From: CAWUKV01 sp963923025
GTDB taxonomy: Bacteria > Cyanobacteriota > Cyanobacteriia > Phormidesmidales > Phormidesmidaceae
DNA: 64,000 nucleotides
NCBI GenBank assembly: GCA_963923025.1
Contig: CAWUKV010000004.1
Coordinates: 1-64,000, forward strand
Direction of reading: 5' to 3'
Both the position numbers and the translations under genes were made by a program. Below, piece by piece: positions 8,431 through 18,065 of this stretch. The notes beneath the pieces are model-generated. The model saw only the letters and a program-made list of their open reading frames with translations. It did no database searches and was not told the DNA's origin. Numbering within the stretch: the first letter of the stretch is position 1; every line of letters begins with the position of its first letter.

Positions 8431-11133
8431 CTATTCAGAATATTTCTTCATAAGATCGGCGATTATAGGGTTCCATTTCTTATGATGCAGTCTAGCGTTG
8501 TAATGCCAGGAGAGCCCTTCTGAGTAAGCCGCATTTAGAGGAACAGACTGCCTTTCCAGATGGTAGAACTCAACTTTAGGGTAATACCAATTCTCATATC
8601 CTTTCTCAATACACTTTAGACAAAGATCTGAGTCTTCAAAGTCTCCAATGACGTACTCAGTTGACAAACCGTTTAGTTCTGCATAAAGGGACTTACGAAT
8701 CATTAAACAGGCACCCGTTACAGCCGGTACAGCTCTTGCTTTTTGGGCAGGAGAGAATTTTCGGGGAAATCCTTTGAAGTAGTGAAAATTTTCCCAGAAT
8801 GGATAAGACTTTTTGGCGAAGAACATGCCAGCATGCTGTAGAGAGTCATCTTCGTACAAAAGCTTTCCGCCTAAAGCACCCATCTTAGTCGAGGACTGAT
8901 AGAAACTCAGCATTTCTTCTGCCCAACCTTGCGTTGTAGGAAAGACATCGGAATTCATTAATAATAGATAATCGCCCTTTGCATATCTTGCGCCTATGTT
9001 GTTGGCCGACGAGTAGCCGCTGTTTCGTTCCATGACAACGACTCTGACGGGAAGTTCATATAGGGTACAGTGCCGCTTGATAAAATCTAGAAATTCATGC
9101 TTTTGCCAGGGCGAATCAAGCACATAGATAATCTCACAACTATCCTTTAGACTGAGGTCTTTGGCAAAAGACGCAATTTGTATCTTTTGAAAGTCAAACC
9201 GCTTATAAATCGGAATGATAATAGAGATAGCAGGAGAGTCTAGCGGCTGACCAATGTCGATGACCTCATCGACAGAAACTTGACGCATACACAGCGATTG
9301 AAGCTTAGCCGCTGCTGGACCAATACAGTTAACCAGCATGCTCTCAGTGAGCTTTTGCGGGGGAACGGTCTTCACCACACGACTTCTTGACTTGAAGCTG
9401 TCAAAAAACTGAACTTTTGGAACAATCTCTATTGAGATATCTGATTTGAGCTTAATACTGAATCTCACCCCGTGAAAACTAGCGAATCCGTTTAACTGCT
9501 CTTGAATTTCAGGACCAGCCTGAGCGTAGGCACAAAAACCGAACTTCCCGGACCCAGACGAATAGTTTCCATACTTAGTTTGGCTTAAATGTTCTTCTAA
9601 ATCAGGTCTTTCAAATTTATACATGTTCTCTGGATACAACGTGAACGAGAAGCCTAAATCAGTAATAACTTCAATACTGACGAGGCTTGCAAACGGATCG
9701 TGTATCCAGCCAACCAAGAAAAATCCTGTACTGCCAATAGGAATGACCTGATCAAAAAAGAGCTGAAATGGTAGTTCAGGATTCAGCGGATTTTGAGTGG
9801 GAGTAAAGACATACTGCTGTAATTTATTTACAAGTGCGATTGCGTGACCTTCTTGACGCTTATAACCAGTTTCTACAAGAAACTGGCAAATACTTTCCCT
9901 GATCAAATGCCGCTGATATTCAGGTTTTTGATTGAGGTGTTCGATGAACTCTAGGTTATAGTTGCTTGACTGAATAGGATTGCTAAGTGAAACTTTTCTT
10001 TGACCTTGCAAAAACTCTAAAGAAACTTGCTGAAAATGCTGTGTACGAGTACCCGAGGAAAAAACAACAATTCCAGCAAGCTGATCGGTCGAGATTTGAA
10101 AGGTTCTGCTTTTAGCCGTCTTGAAGAGCCCTTCTGAAGTTACAGCGACATCAAAACTTCCCAGCAACCAAGCATTTTTAACCAACGCTTCAAAATAGAT
10201 AATGTTTGGCGTCAACCAAACACCGTGTTGGCAGAGTAGCTCAGAGTTATTTGAAGAATCTTCGTAGCATTCTTTAAACAAAGAATGATAGAAAGGTTCT
10301 AGAGTCTGATATTCAAATTGAAATTGATATCGACTCAGCTGACGAAAAAGCTGTAGTTTGTCTGTAAAGTCTAACGTCGAGAGAAGACTTTCATATGTGT
10401 CAATCGTAGTAGAATCATTAGATATGCCGTAAGCCACCCTAACCTTTAGATCTACAGTAGATAGACATACACCGACGTCTCTATCTGTATCAAATAGCTC
10501 TGTTGGTAAGAGCAGAAACAATACTTTTCTGCCATCTTCCTCTTTTCCCCAGCCATAGATTTTTTCTAGAAGATTTGAATCAATCCAGATCTTGAGCTGA
10601 TCAATGGGGATAGAAAAAAGGTTCTCAACAGTGATTAAGCAAGTTGTCTCATCCAGCTTGACAACGCTGCTGATAGAGCTAATCTTCTCTTCGTATGATC
10701 CATTACTGTTGGTAAATGACTCCTCTAAGGTCAGTTTACCAACTTGAGAAGCAAGACTAAGATACTGATTATATTCAGCTAGGTGATTGCTAACCGTAGG
10801 ATTATCTGAGTTAATAGTCCAAAACTCAGGTTTTATTTCTTTGAGTTTTTCATGACATCTTGTAACGTCTTCCCAGCCATCCAAACGACTCAACGCAACC
10901 GCTAAATTATGCCAGGCCCAGTCAAACTCATCCTTAAGCTCTAAAGACGCTTTATACGCCGCTGCCGCTGCTGACCACTCACCAATATCTAAGAAAGTAT
11001 CTCCCAGAAAAACTTGAGTCTCCCAATCATCCTGCGTTACTTCCAATAACTGATGGCTTAGCGAGGTAACTTTTGAAACATCTCCCTCTGCCTTTAATTG
11101 ACTAATTTTACTCTTGTACTCATCGACGTTCAT
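8431..11133 (-). CDS. TPR protein fused to GT2 glycosyltransferase
   Basis: A 900-residue multidomain protein. Residues about 15-90 contain TPR-type helices (for example GEWSAAAAAYKASLELKDEF then AWHNLAVALSRLDGWEDV). A long middle part, 90-630, has no family that I recognise. Residues about 632-900 are a GT2 (GT-A fold) transferase: AISIIIPIYKRFDF, EIIYVLDS, NSGYSSANNIGARYAKGDY, the metal/nucleotide motif LLMNSD near 727, GGKLLYEDDSLQHAGMFF, VTGACLMIRK and GDFEDSDLCLK, which carries the ED catalytic-base motif. This arrangement resembles rhamnosyl/polysaccharide GT2 enzymes. It is one of six TPR-plus-enzyme proteins in the locus. The TPRs may bind a partner or acceptor (inference). Confidence 0.82.
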   Translation of the reverse strand: MNVDEYKSKISQLKAEGDVSKVTSLSHQLLEVTQDDWETQVFLGDTFLDIGEWSAAAAAYKASLELKDEFDWAWHNLAVALSRLDGWEDVTRCHEKLKEIKPEFWTINSDNPTVSNHLAEYNQYLSLASQVGKLTLEESFTNSNGSYEEKISSISSVVKLDETTCLITVENLFSIPIDQLKIWIDSNLLEKIYGWGKEEDGRKVLFLLLPTELFDTDRDVGVCLSTVDLKVRVAYGISNDSTTIDTYESLLSTLDFTDKLQLFRQLSRYQFQFEYQTLEPFYHSLFKECYEDSSNNSELLCQHGVWLTPNIIYFEALVKNAWLLGSFDVAVTSEGLFKTAKSRTFQISTDQLAGIVVFSSGTRTQHFQQVSLEFLQGQRKVSLSNPIQSSNYNLEFIEHLNQKPEYQRHLIRESICQFLVETGYKRQEGHAIALVNKLQQYVFTPTQNPLNPELPFQLFFDQVIPIGSTGFFLVGWIHDPFASLVSIEVITDLGFSFTLYPENMYKFERPDLEEHLSQTKYGNYSSGSGKFGFCAYAQAGPEIQEQLNGFASFHGVRFSIKLKSDISIEIVPKVQFFDSFKSRSRVVKTVPPQKLTESMLVNCIGPAAAKLQSLCMRQVSVDEVIDIGQPLDSPAISIIIPIYKRFDFQKIQIASFAKDLSLKDSCEIIYVLDSPWQKHEFLDFIKRHCTLYELPVRVVVMERNSGYSSANNIGARYAKGDYLLLMNSDVFPTTQGWAEEMLSFYQSSTKMGALGGKLLYEDDSLQHAGMFFAKKSYPFWENFHYFKGFPRKFSPAQKARAVPAVTGACLMIRKSLYAELNGLSTEYVIGDFEDSDLCLKCIEKGYENWYYPKVEFYHLERQSVPLNAAYSEGLSWHYNARLHHKKWNPIIADLMKKYSE

Positions 11134-11308
11134 GGTATCATTAGCCCATTTGTTCTTACAGCAAACTATCTGTCACAAACGCTCTCTTCTGTCAGTTAAG
11201 CTGAAAGCAAAAAAGGAGTCTGTCGCCTCTTTAAGAAATTAGGACCTCATCCTAGTTTCGAAGCAGGTCAATTGAAAAACCACCAGATATATATAACGGT
11301 ATTTTTTT

Positions 11309-12712
11309 CTATGCCTTTACACACCGCTCGTAAAGTTGGAAGTCTCTATCATATCTAGAAGAAATTTTTTGCGCTATTGGTTTTGTGTAGAAGTGATGAA
11401 AGTCTGGCAAGGCATCCAGCATCCGAAGCTGCTGAGGGTAAACATTGTCGAAAAATTCTGCGTCACCGTACTTTCCATATTTTGTCCTATGGCTCGAAAC
11501 GTTTTGCTTGATCTTTATTTGGAACTTATTCTCAATCACATTGATTACATTACCAAGGTCTTCAAAACGCCCAATGAAATCGAATGGGGTATTTCCAACA
11601 AAATTGCTTTGCGGTCGCCAGTGATCATTGAGAGATGAATCGGGAGTTCTTACTAGATAGTCTACAAACTGGCTAAATGTAATTGATTGTTCTAGATCTT
11701 CTTCAATGCCGAGGTGTGATTGAACATTTTTAATAACAGATTGAGCAAAGGGTTCAGGCGTCGCATGTTTTGCAATTTTATCTAGGTATGCACTTACTAG
11801 TCGTTTGAATGGATCTCTCAAAACGACAAACTTGAAATATGCCGGAGAGCATAAGCAGTTCAGTAACCGCGACGCGCTTACTTCTTGCATATTCTGATCA
11901 AAAAACACATGCACGTTCTCGCCAGAAGATTGAAACGGTAGCACCAGCTCACTTTGTTCAACCATCATTGTCTTAAACAGAGTGCAAGCATTTTTAGGTA
12001 TGCTGCAATAAACAGCCTTGAGTCTTTCATTGATAAAGTAGTAACCTTTTGGATTGACTGCACTATCTGACTCAAGGAAGCCAAGCCTCAATAGCCGCTG
12101 AACGATAGACTCTTTCTGAAGCGTCGAATTAGGATTAGCATAGCGATAATCATCTAGTGCTTCAACCGACATATGTTGTTCAACGCTGTCCAGCTTTGAT
12201 ACAGCTTGCTTGAGGGGCTTAAGATTATCTAGGCTATCCGTTTTCTCAATGACCTGAGTGTAGTGTTCCACTGCAGATAAAAAGCCCTTCCGTGCTTGAT
12301 TAACGAGTAAATTAGCCAATCCTAAATGAACCCAGGCAGGCTGATCCATTTCTAGGGCAAGAGCTTTTTGATAGCTGGCAATGGCACCGACGCCATTCCC
12401 CTTGAGTTCTAGCGCTATACCTAGGAATACATAGACAGTAGCGTTGTTTGGATTTACAGAAATGGCTTTGCGATAGTACGAGATCGCCCCATCGTATTCC
12501 TCTTTCTTAGCCAGCAGCTGCCCAATGCAAAGATAGATCCACGCTTGCGATCGCAACTCAAGCGCCTTTTTATAATACGCAATCGCCTCATCCCACTGTT
12601 CATCTGCCGCACACTGCTTAGCCCGGTCAACAGCACTACGAAACAGCGTCTCCTCTGTCTGAGCCGCATTATCTAAGCTTTCTGTTGAATTGGGTAGATG
12701 AGACTGAGACAT
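11309..12712 (-). CDS. TPR protein fused to carbohydrate-type sulfotransferase
   Basis: A 467-residue protein. Residues about 20-150 carry TPRs with the usual W-x2-A-I-x2-Y spacing (QWDEAIAYYKKALELRSQAW, EYDGAISYYRKAISVNPNNA). Residues about 225-460 fit the Sulfotransfer_2 family. SIPKNACTLFK at 237-247 is the phosphosulfate loop, and KFVVLRDPFKRLVSAYLDKI at 294-313 is the 3'-phosphate site, both very close to chondroitin/HNK-1-type enzymes. The expected WRPQSNF and FIGRFEDL blocks follow. It is therefore likely to sulfate a sugar hydroxyl. It lies 47 bp after the GT2 gene upstream on this strand. ATG start, weak ribosome-binding site. Confidence 0.85.
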   Translation of the reverse strand: MSQSHLPNSTESLDNAAQTEETLFRSAVDRAKQCAADEQWDEAIAYYKKALELRSQAWIYLCIGQLLAKKEEYDGAISYYRKAISVNPNNATVYVFLGIALELKGNGVGAIASYQKALALEMDQPAWVHLGLANLLVNQARKGFLSAVEHYTQVIEKTDSLDNLKPLKQAVSKLDSVEQHMSVEALDDYRYANPNSTLQKESIVQRLLRLGFLESDSAVNPKGYYFINERLKAVYCSIPKNACTLFKTMMVEQSELVLPFQSSGENVHVFFDQNMQEVSASRLLNCLCSPAYFKFVVLRDPFKRLVSAYLDKIAKHATPEPFAQSVIKNVQSHLGIEEDLEQSITFSQFVDYLVRTPDSSLNDHWRPQSNFVGNTPFDFIGRFEDLGNVINVIENKFQIKIKQNVSSHRTKYGKYGDAEFFDNVYPQQLRMLDALPDFHHFYTKPIAQKISSRYDRDFQLYERCVKA

Positions 12713-12759
12713 ACTAAATGAAACGGTATAACTGTTTTGTATAAACTGATCAAATTAAC

Positions 12760-13533
12760 CTAAACCGGCAGCTCTAACCACGGGTGGCGCTGCATCATAT
12801 CGTGGTGCAGCTGTTCAATATTGCCTCGCTGGTTACTCACGCTATTGAGCATCGACGTCTCATGGGTGCGGTAACGGGCCAAAATCTCAGGCACAGGCAC
12901 GCCATACTTACCCGCATCAATAAACTTGCACCACAGCTCATAATCCTCCCAGCCGAGCTTACCTATCGCCCCTCCTTCGGTATACCCGCCAACCTCCACC
13001 ACAGCCTGCTTCCGCACCAGCACCATCGCATCCACACAGTTTCTTTTCTTAAAGCGATCTGGGTTCCACACCACATTGCCAATCACACCCACCTGCGCCC
13101 CAAACTTCTCAATAATGGGATAGGCCACAGCCGCCTGGTCATCAGCCTCTAACGCCTCTAAACAACGCGCCACACAGCGCGGATACAGCAAATTATCTGC
13201 ATCTAAGATAAACAGATACGGCGTTGTCGCTAAACTCACCGCCGTGTTACGCGCCCCCGACAATCGCTGATTGTTTTGATGCTGTACCAGATGTACCGTA
13301 TTAAACCGCCCTGCCTGCTGACGGAGCCAGTCTTCAGCCACTGCTAGCGATCGATCGGTTGAACAATCTTCTACAACAATCAGATCCAGCAGCGGCTGCG
13401 TTTGCTGGCATACCGATGTTAGCGTTTCAACAATATACGCCTCATAGTTGTACAAACTGATGCAGACCGTAACCGGACTATTTTGTGTCCCAGTTTGGGT
13501 AAAAATACTGCGATAAGGGTGCCCTAAGGTCAT
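12760..13533 (-). CDS. glycosyltransferase family 2
   Basis: A compact 257-residue GT-A enzyme. TVCISLYNYEAYIVETLTSV at the start, LIVVEDCSTDRS, NNQRLSGARNTAVSLATTPY, the FILDADN metal-binding motif (DxD) and KLGWEDYELWCK (catalytic ED) are all in order and full length for the family. Its ATG overlaps the TGA of the large TPR gene upstream by four bases (13530-13533), so the two are probably translated together. The GC content is higher than in the genes downstream, marking a composition change near 12.7 kb. It probably adds one sugar in the surface glycan pathway; the donor is unknown. Confidence 0.9.
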   Translation of the reverse strand: MTLGHPYRSIFTQTGTQNSPVTVCISLYNYEAYIVETLTSVCQQTQPLLDLIVVEDCSTDRSLAVAEDWLRQQAGRFNTVHLVQHQNNQRLSGARNTAVSLATTPYLFILDADNLLYPRCVARCLEALEADDQAAVAYPIIEKFGAQVGVIGNVVWNPDRFKKRNCVDAMVLVRKQAVVEVGGYTEGGAIGKLGWEDYELWCKFIDAGKYGVPVPEILARYRTHETSMLNSVSNQRGNIEQLHHDMMQRHPWLELPV

Positions 13534-16500
13534 GCGGCTAGCCTCCTATCTTGTGGCATCACCGCCAGCGCCAGCGCATTACCAACCATACGCGCCGCGT
13601 CAAACTGGGTTGTAATCGCCTCGTGCCCTGCCTGACGCACCCGTTCTGCCACTGCCTGCCCCGCAGAACTGTTGAGTAACCAGTCAACCTTGTCTGCCAT
13701 GTCATCCAGAGAACATTCAATATAGTGCTCTCCAGCCGTCAGCCCCGGAATATCGTGACAGGGCTCGGTTACAACCAAGGTGTTCTGCCACAGACCATGG
13801 AACACCATCCGGTGCCATTCAAAATAGGGCAGCTCATCCCGATGGATATTTAACAAGATTTTGCTCCGGCGGCTGAGGCCAATCACCGCCTCGGTATCTA
13901 GTGCCTGATCTTGCCCTTTAAGCAGGGGCATCCCCATGGGTGGCATGTGCAAGAAGCAGCTGTAGCGGCTCAGCCAGTTGGCACTCTCAGCAAAGAACTG
14001 TTCTCGTCGAGCATTCAGCGTACCGATAAAGTGCAGATCTAACGGGCGCTCAGACAGCGGCGCAGCCACATCCGGCAGCTGACGTACCTGAGGAGACAAA
14101 CTTGCTAAAGCTTGCAGGGTTGGCAGATCTGTGCTTGCTGTATGGGGCGCATAGTCTGACAGGTGGCCCAACGGTAGCCAGTAGGCCGGTAGCCCCAGTT
14201 GGCTCAAGATTGCGGCCGACTTCACGTTGATATCTAGCACCAGGCTAGCACTGCGCAGATAGTGAAACGCCTTTGAAAACCAGGTGGTTTGCGGCTGTTC
14301 AACATTGACCATGACCGCACCAGACAGAGCCTGCGATCGCAACACCCCATCCCCCAAATAAAAGAACTCGTGGGGGGCCACCACCCAATGATCATCGAGA
14401 TTGTCCGGTGGCGTGTCCTGTTCATTTAGCCGAGTCACCGAATGCCCTGATGCCGTCAGCGCCGCCGCAACAAAATCAGCAATTTCCGTGATGAAATAGT
14501 TGCCCAGAGAACTACAGTAAACCCCCAACCGTTGAGAAGAAACCTTTTCAGCAGGACCGTTATAACAGCGCAAATAGGGCGCATCGGTTGGCGTTGGCTG
14601 GTTAAGGACAGGCGACAGCGGACCTGGTGCAAAGGCCGCTCTGCCCTCTTTGGCACCGTAGGCTAAATAGTGAGTTAACGGGTCGAGCTCGGCTGCAGCT
14701 ACATCAGCATGCTGTTGACAATAGTAGCTAAGCTGAAAGAACGGGTGGGGGTCGTACCCAGCTTTATAACCCTCAGTCTGATAATGCAGCAGCGGCGGAA
14801 GTTCTGAGGCATTAGCATCGGGGTGCTGCTGTCGGTAAAACGCCTCATCGAACAACGGATTGGGCTGCCGCCCTGCCTGACGTCCTTGAGTTAGGTAGTG
14901 GTTGAGAAGCGCGGCGTCATCATAACTAGATAAAGCTGGATTACAGGCCCGGTAATAGTGGGCATCGAATAGGGGACTGTTACGCAGCGCCAAGGCGACC
15001 GGTGATGCTGAGGAAGACTGCGTTCGAGTCAATGCTCGGTCCAGCAGCGCCATTGCCTGTTGCGGATCCCGCTCGGCCAACAGCTTTGACAGCGTCATTG
15101 CCGTATTGTCATCATCTGGCTGAATCTGCAATGCCATTTGATAAACAGAAATAGCTTCGTCAAGCTTATCTTGGGCCAATAACAGTTCCGCTCGCTGCTT
15201 GTAGTAGCGTGTGTCTCTCGGATGCTGAACGGTAAGCTGATGGAGAACATGGGCCAGCCGAGCAGGAACCTGGGTATTATTAGGCTCTAGCCTGAGAACC
15301 TTCTGATAGGCCTGAGCTGCCATCGACCACTGCTCGGTCTGTTCTAGCGCTTCGCCCAAGCTAAAGTAGGACCAAATAAACTCAGGATTGAGCTGAATTG
15401 ACCGACGGTAGGCCACGATCGCCCCCTGCCAATCGCCCATCTTACGGCAACAGTCTCCTAAATTGTGACATGACCAAGAGAACTTAGAATTCAGTTGAAT
15501 TGCCTGACGATAGGCCGCAATCGCCCCTTTCCAATCACCCTGCTGCTGCAGTATCTCACCTTGTTTATGAGCCAAAATCGCTTTTCCAGCAGTTGAGCTA
15601 GCAATAACAGGCTTAGCGCCAGTCGCAATCGTAGTAGCAGCAACAGGCACGGTGCTAATCATTTTTTTTTTCTTAGCAGCGAACTGCGTCAGTAGCTGCT
15701 TTGCCGCCTCGGGCTGGCCTTGCTGCTTGAGGAGACGAGCAAAGTACTGGTAAGCCAAAGCAAAGTCGGGCTGTTGCCGAATTGCCTGACGGTAGCAGGT
15801 CATTGCCGCTTCCGTTTTTCCATATTGGGCCAACGCATGCCCGACCTTCACGTACTGTTCGGGGCTCGGCCAGTCCGGTTCTAAAGAGAAAGCCCGGTAC
15901 CAAGCTTCAGCAGATTGCTGCAACTGCTGATTGCGGGCGAATGCGATCGCCAAATTGCGATACAACACTGCATCGGTGGGAGATTGCCGAGCAGCCTGGA
16001 GGAAGCACTGGATTGCCTGTGACCAGCGCTCTGCTTGGGCATGCTGTTCACCCAGCTCAACTAAAGACTCGACGCCAGGTAATGGGTTAGTGGTTTGAGT
16101 AGCGGCGTCTGTGGATGCGGGTGCAGCGGTTATCGGCGCAGGGGGCAACGCGGTAGTTGTCGAACCCGCTTTGGGCAGCGAACGTAACAGCGTTTTCTGA
16201 GACGAGGCTTGCATCAACCTCTGAATAAGTTGCTGATTCTGCTTGGATATTACCGTGACGCGGGGCCGATGCTGTCCGTTTTGCGAGCCTAGTACCCGAC
16301 TTGGAGCCCTACTACCGTTTGAGGAAGATTGTCCTACCTGTGGCAGCGCTTTTGGTGTCGTAGACGGTAGCGGCACCTTGTTGCTATCCGCTGCGTCGCG
16401 ACCTTTTACGGTACCCTTTGATGCGCCACCAAGCCGTAAGACCTGTCGATAGCAAGTCACGGCAGCTTCCCAGTCACCCTGATCCTCAAGTAGGTCCGCT

Positions 16501-17180
16501 AAACGCTGATAGGCAGGCAAAAAATCTGCGTCGCGCGCTATGGACTGCTGGTAAAACTGAATCGCAGCTTTAATCTGCTGGTCCGCTTCTAGAGATTGAC
16601 CAACCTGGTAGTGATCTTGAGCTGAACCAGCAGATGGGCTTAGCGCCAATGCTTTTACACGGTGCTGAAGCGCCGCTGCGGTCTCACCCAATTTTGTGAA
16701 AGTCTTTGCCAAGTTGAGATGACTACTCACCAACTTCGGGTCTTGGGCTAACGCTTTCTTAAAATAGGCGATTGCCATATCCCAAGCTTTTTGCTTGGCG
16801 TGCAAGCTTCCCAAATTGTTATAAACTTCCGGGAAGTTAGGCTGCTGAGTCAGGGCTTTAGCGTAGTAGCCCATAGCATCGGTTAATTTGCCCTGGCGCA
16901 TCAGAACATTACCCAGCAGCTTGTAAGCGACTGCTGCCGCTGGATCAACCTGCAAGGCTTCTTGACAAGCGACAACGGCTTTATCCCATTGCTGCTCATT
17001 GCAATAGGCCTCAGCTTGCTGAAGATAGATTTCAACAACGTCGGGGAGACTATCAGTCGCGGCAGTGGCAGACTGGGATTCTAATGGTGCTGAAGACACG
17101 GCATCACTACCAGAAGGTGAAGTTCTGGGCTGCGAAAGCTGATCTGAGGAATAAGGCGTTGTGCCATTAGCGTAATTCAT
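13530..17180 (-). CDS. large TPR protein with FDxxYY/HYL repeats and GT4-like C-terminus
   Basis: A 1216-residue protein. The first 730 residues are mainly TPRs, in three blocks separated by Ser/Thr/Pro-rich linkers (for example WDKAVVACQEALQVDPAAAV and WDMAIAYFKKALAQDPK). Around residues 745-860 there are three copies of a roughly 40-residue motif, such as NPLFDEAFYRQQHPD, ending LLHYQTEGYKAGYDPHPFF; such repeats occur beside polysaccharide glycosyltransferases. The remaining 340 residues (YCSSLGNYFITEIADFVAAA ... DLHFIGTLNARREQFF ... LLNIHRDELPYFEWHRMVFH ... TEPCHDIPGLTAGEHYIEC) resemble a GT-B glycosyltransferase of the GT4/CgeB-like type. It overlaps the following GT2 gene by 4 bp. The C-terminal call is less certain than the TPR call. 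Confidence 0.75.
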   Translation of the reverse strand: MNYANGTTPYSSDQLSQPRTSPSGSDAVSSAPLESQSATAATDSLPDVVEIYLQQAEAYCNEQQWDKAVVACQEALQVDPAAAVAYKLLGNVLMRQGKLTDAMGYYAKALTQQPNFPEVYNNLGSLHAKQKAWDMAIAYFKKALAQDPKLVSSHLNLAKTFTKLGETAAALQHRVKALALSPSAGSAQDHYQVGQSLEADQQIKAAIQFYQQSIARDADFLPAYQRLADLLEDQGDWEAAVTCYRQVLRLGGASKGTVKGRDAADSNKVPLPSTTPKALPQVGQSSSNGSRAPSRVLGSQNGQHRPRVTVISKQNQQLIQRLMQASSQKTLLRSLPKAGSTTTALPPAPITAAPASTDAATQTTNPLPGVESLVELGEQHAQAERWSQAIQCFLQAARQSPTDAVLYRNLAIAFARNQQLQQSAEAWYRAFSLEPDWPSPEQYVKVGHALAQYGKTEAAMTCYRQAIRQQPDFALAYQYFARLLKQQGQPEAAKQLLTQFAAKKKKMISTVPVAATTIATGAKPVIASSTAGKAILAHKQGEILQQQGDWKGAIAAYRQAIQLNSKFSWSCHNLGDCCRKMGDWQGAIVAYRRSIQLNPEFIWSYFSLGEALEQTEQWSMAAQAYQKVLRLEPNNTQVPARLAHVLHQLTVQHPRDTRYYKQRAELLLAQDKLDEAISVYQMALQIQPDDDNTAMTLSKLLAERDPQQAMALLDRALTRTQSSSASPVALALRNSPLFDAHYYRACNPALSSYDDAALLNHYLTQGRQAGRQPNPLFDEAFYRQQHPDANASELPPLLHYQTEGYKAGYDPHPFFQLSYYCQQHADVAAAELDPLTHYLAYGAKEGRAAFAPGPLSPVLNQPTPTDAPYLRCYNGPAEKVSSQRLGVYCSSLGNYFITEIADFVAAALTASGHSVTRLNEQDTPPDNLDDHWVVAPHEFFYLGDGVLRSQALSGAVMVNVEQPQTTWFSKAFHYLRSASLVLDINVKSAAILSQLGLPAYWLPLGHLSDYAPHTASTDLPTLQALASLSPQVRQLPDVAAPLSERPLDLHFIGTLNARREQFFAESANWLSRYSCFLHMPPMGMPLLKGQDQALDTEAVIGLSRRSKILLNIHRDELPYFEWHRMVFHGLWQNTLVVTEPCHDIPGLTAGEHYIECSLDDMADKVDWLLNSSAGQAVAERVRQAGHEAITTQFDAARMVGNALALAVMPQDRRLAA

Positions 17181-18065
17181 ACTAAAAATGGTTTAGCCCA
17201 GCAGCAGCTTTGAGGCCGCTATCGCTTTGAACTAGTAGAAAAGAAGAATAATCAGAGCGGTAAAATTGAACAAATAAGTCTTAATCCAAAAAGCCAAACC
17301 AGCATTGAGGGCAGCTATTGGCAGCACCTTTATCTGGTGTAAACGGGCTATCATTCGTACGTCAAATTCTCAGTCAGTCTTGAGGGAAAAGAAGTCAAAT
17401 TCTCACTCGACTTTTACCTCCCCTATCCTATGAACGGGACTTCCAATGAAGCATCAGTTTTTTTACAAATAAAGGAAGAAAGTCAGGCTCAGCTCAGAAG
17501 AAGCAATCATCGATATAGGGCAGAGAGCTGACAAGAGGCCACCCCTCGGCCATAAGTTAGTAGTTACTAGAACTTGCCCACCTCATAAAAAATCTGTTGG
17601 TTCTCGACCTTATAAGAAAACCAGTTCAATTGAATCTGCCTTACCCTACTATCTATTCAAAAGGGCTGACTACATTATCAATAACGATATCTATGGAACT
17701 CTTTAGTGCATGAATTTTCAGAACTATCTAGAGGTAACCTATGCCGTTCTAAAGACGTATCAGTACTGATAGTACTATTTGACACCTGTTGACACACGTA
17801 TATGTATAGCTTCTCATGAGTACCTAGCTAACATTGAATGCAGTTGACGTACTCACCAGTGATGCTTGACAATATCGCTGGCTTGCCACTCGCAATATAA
17901 CTCTTCAGCCTTGCAGAATTCTATAAATATAGTGTCATAGATTGACAACTTCTGGCAAAAAATGGATGACTGCTGGGGAGGAATTGCTTCAAAAAACATC
18001 TAACGGGTAGTTGAGTTAAAATCCGATAAATTTGGAAGCTGTGTAATTTAAATGACAGAACTTAC
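17181..18065. other. 885-bp gap with direct repeats, probable control region
   Basis: The largest gene-free stretch in the glycan locus, which splits it into two blocks. No frame of convincing length was seen. It contains a pair of direct repeats at 17361-17408 (described separately), a pair of AGTACT palindromes near 17,760-17,775 and AT-rich patches. The promoter for the minus-strand TPR gene (start 17180) must lie here. No tRNA or small RNA could be identified by eye. Confidence 0.5.
17361..17408. promoter_or_regulatory. direct repeat GTCAAATTCTCA-S-TC, 33-bp period
   Basis: The sequence GTCAAATTCTCAGTC occurs at 17361-17375, and GTCAAATTCTCACTC at 17394-17408. Fourteen of fifteen bases match, and the spacing is 33 bp, close to three helical turns. 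The pair lies 180-230 bp upstream of the TPR gene that starts at 17180. Two equivalent sites on one face of the helix suggest a regulator-binding site, but no regulator gene is nearby. Function is inferred only from the geometry. Confidence 0.4.
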
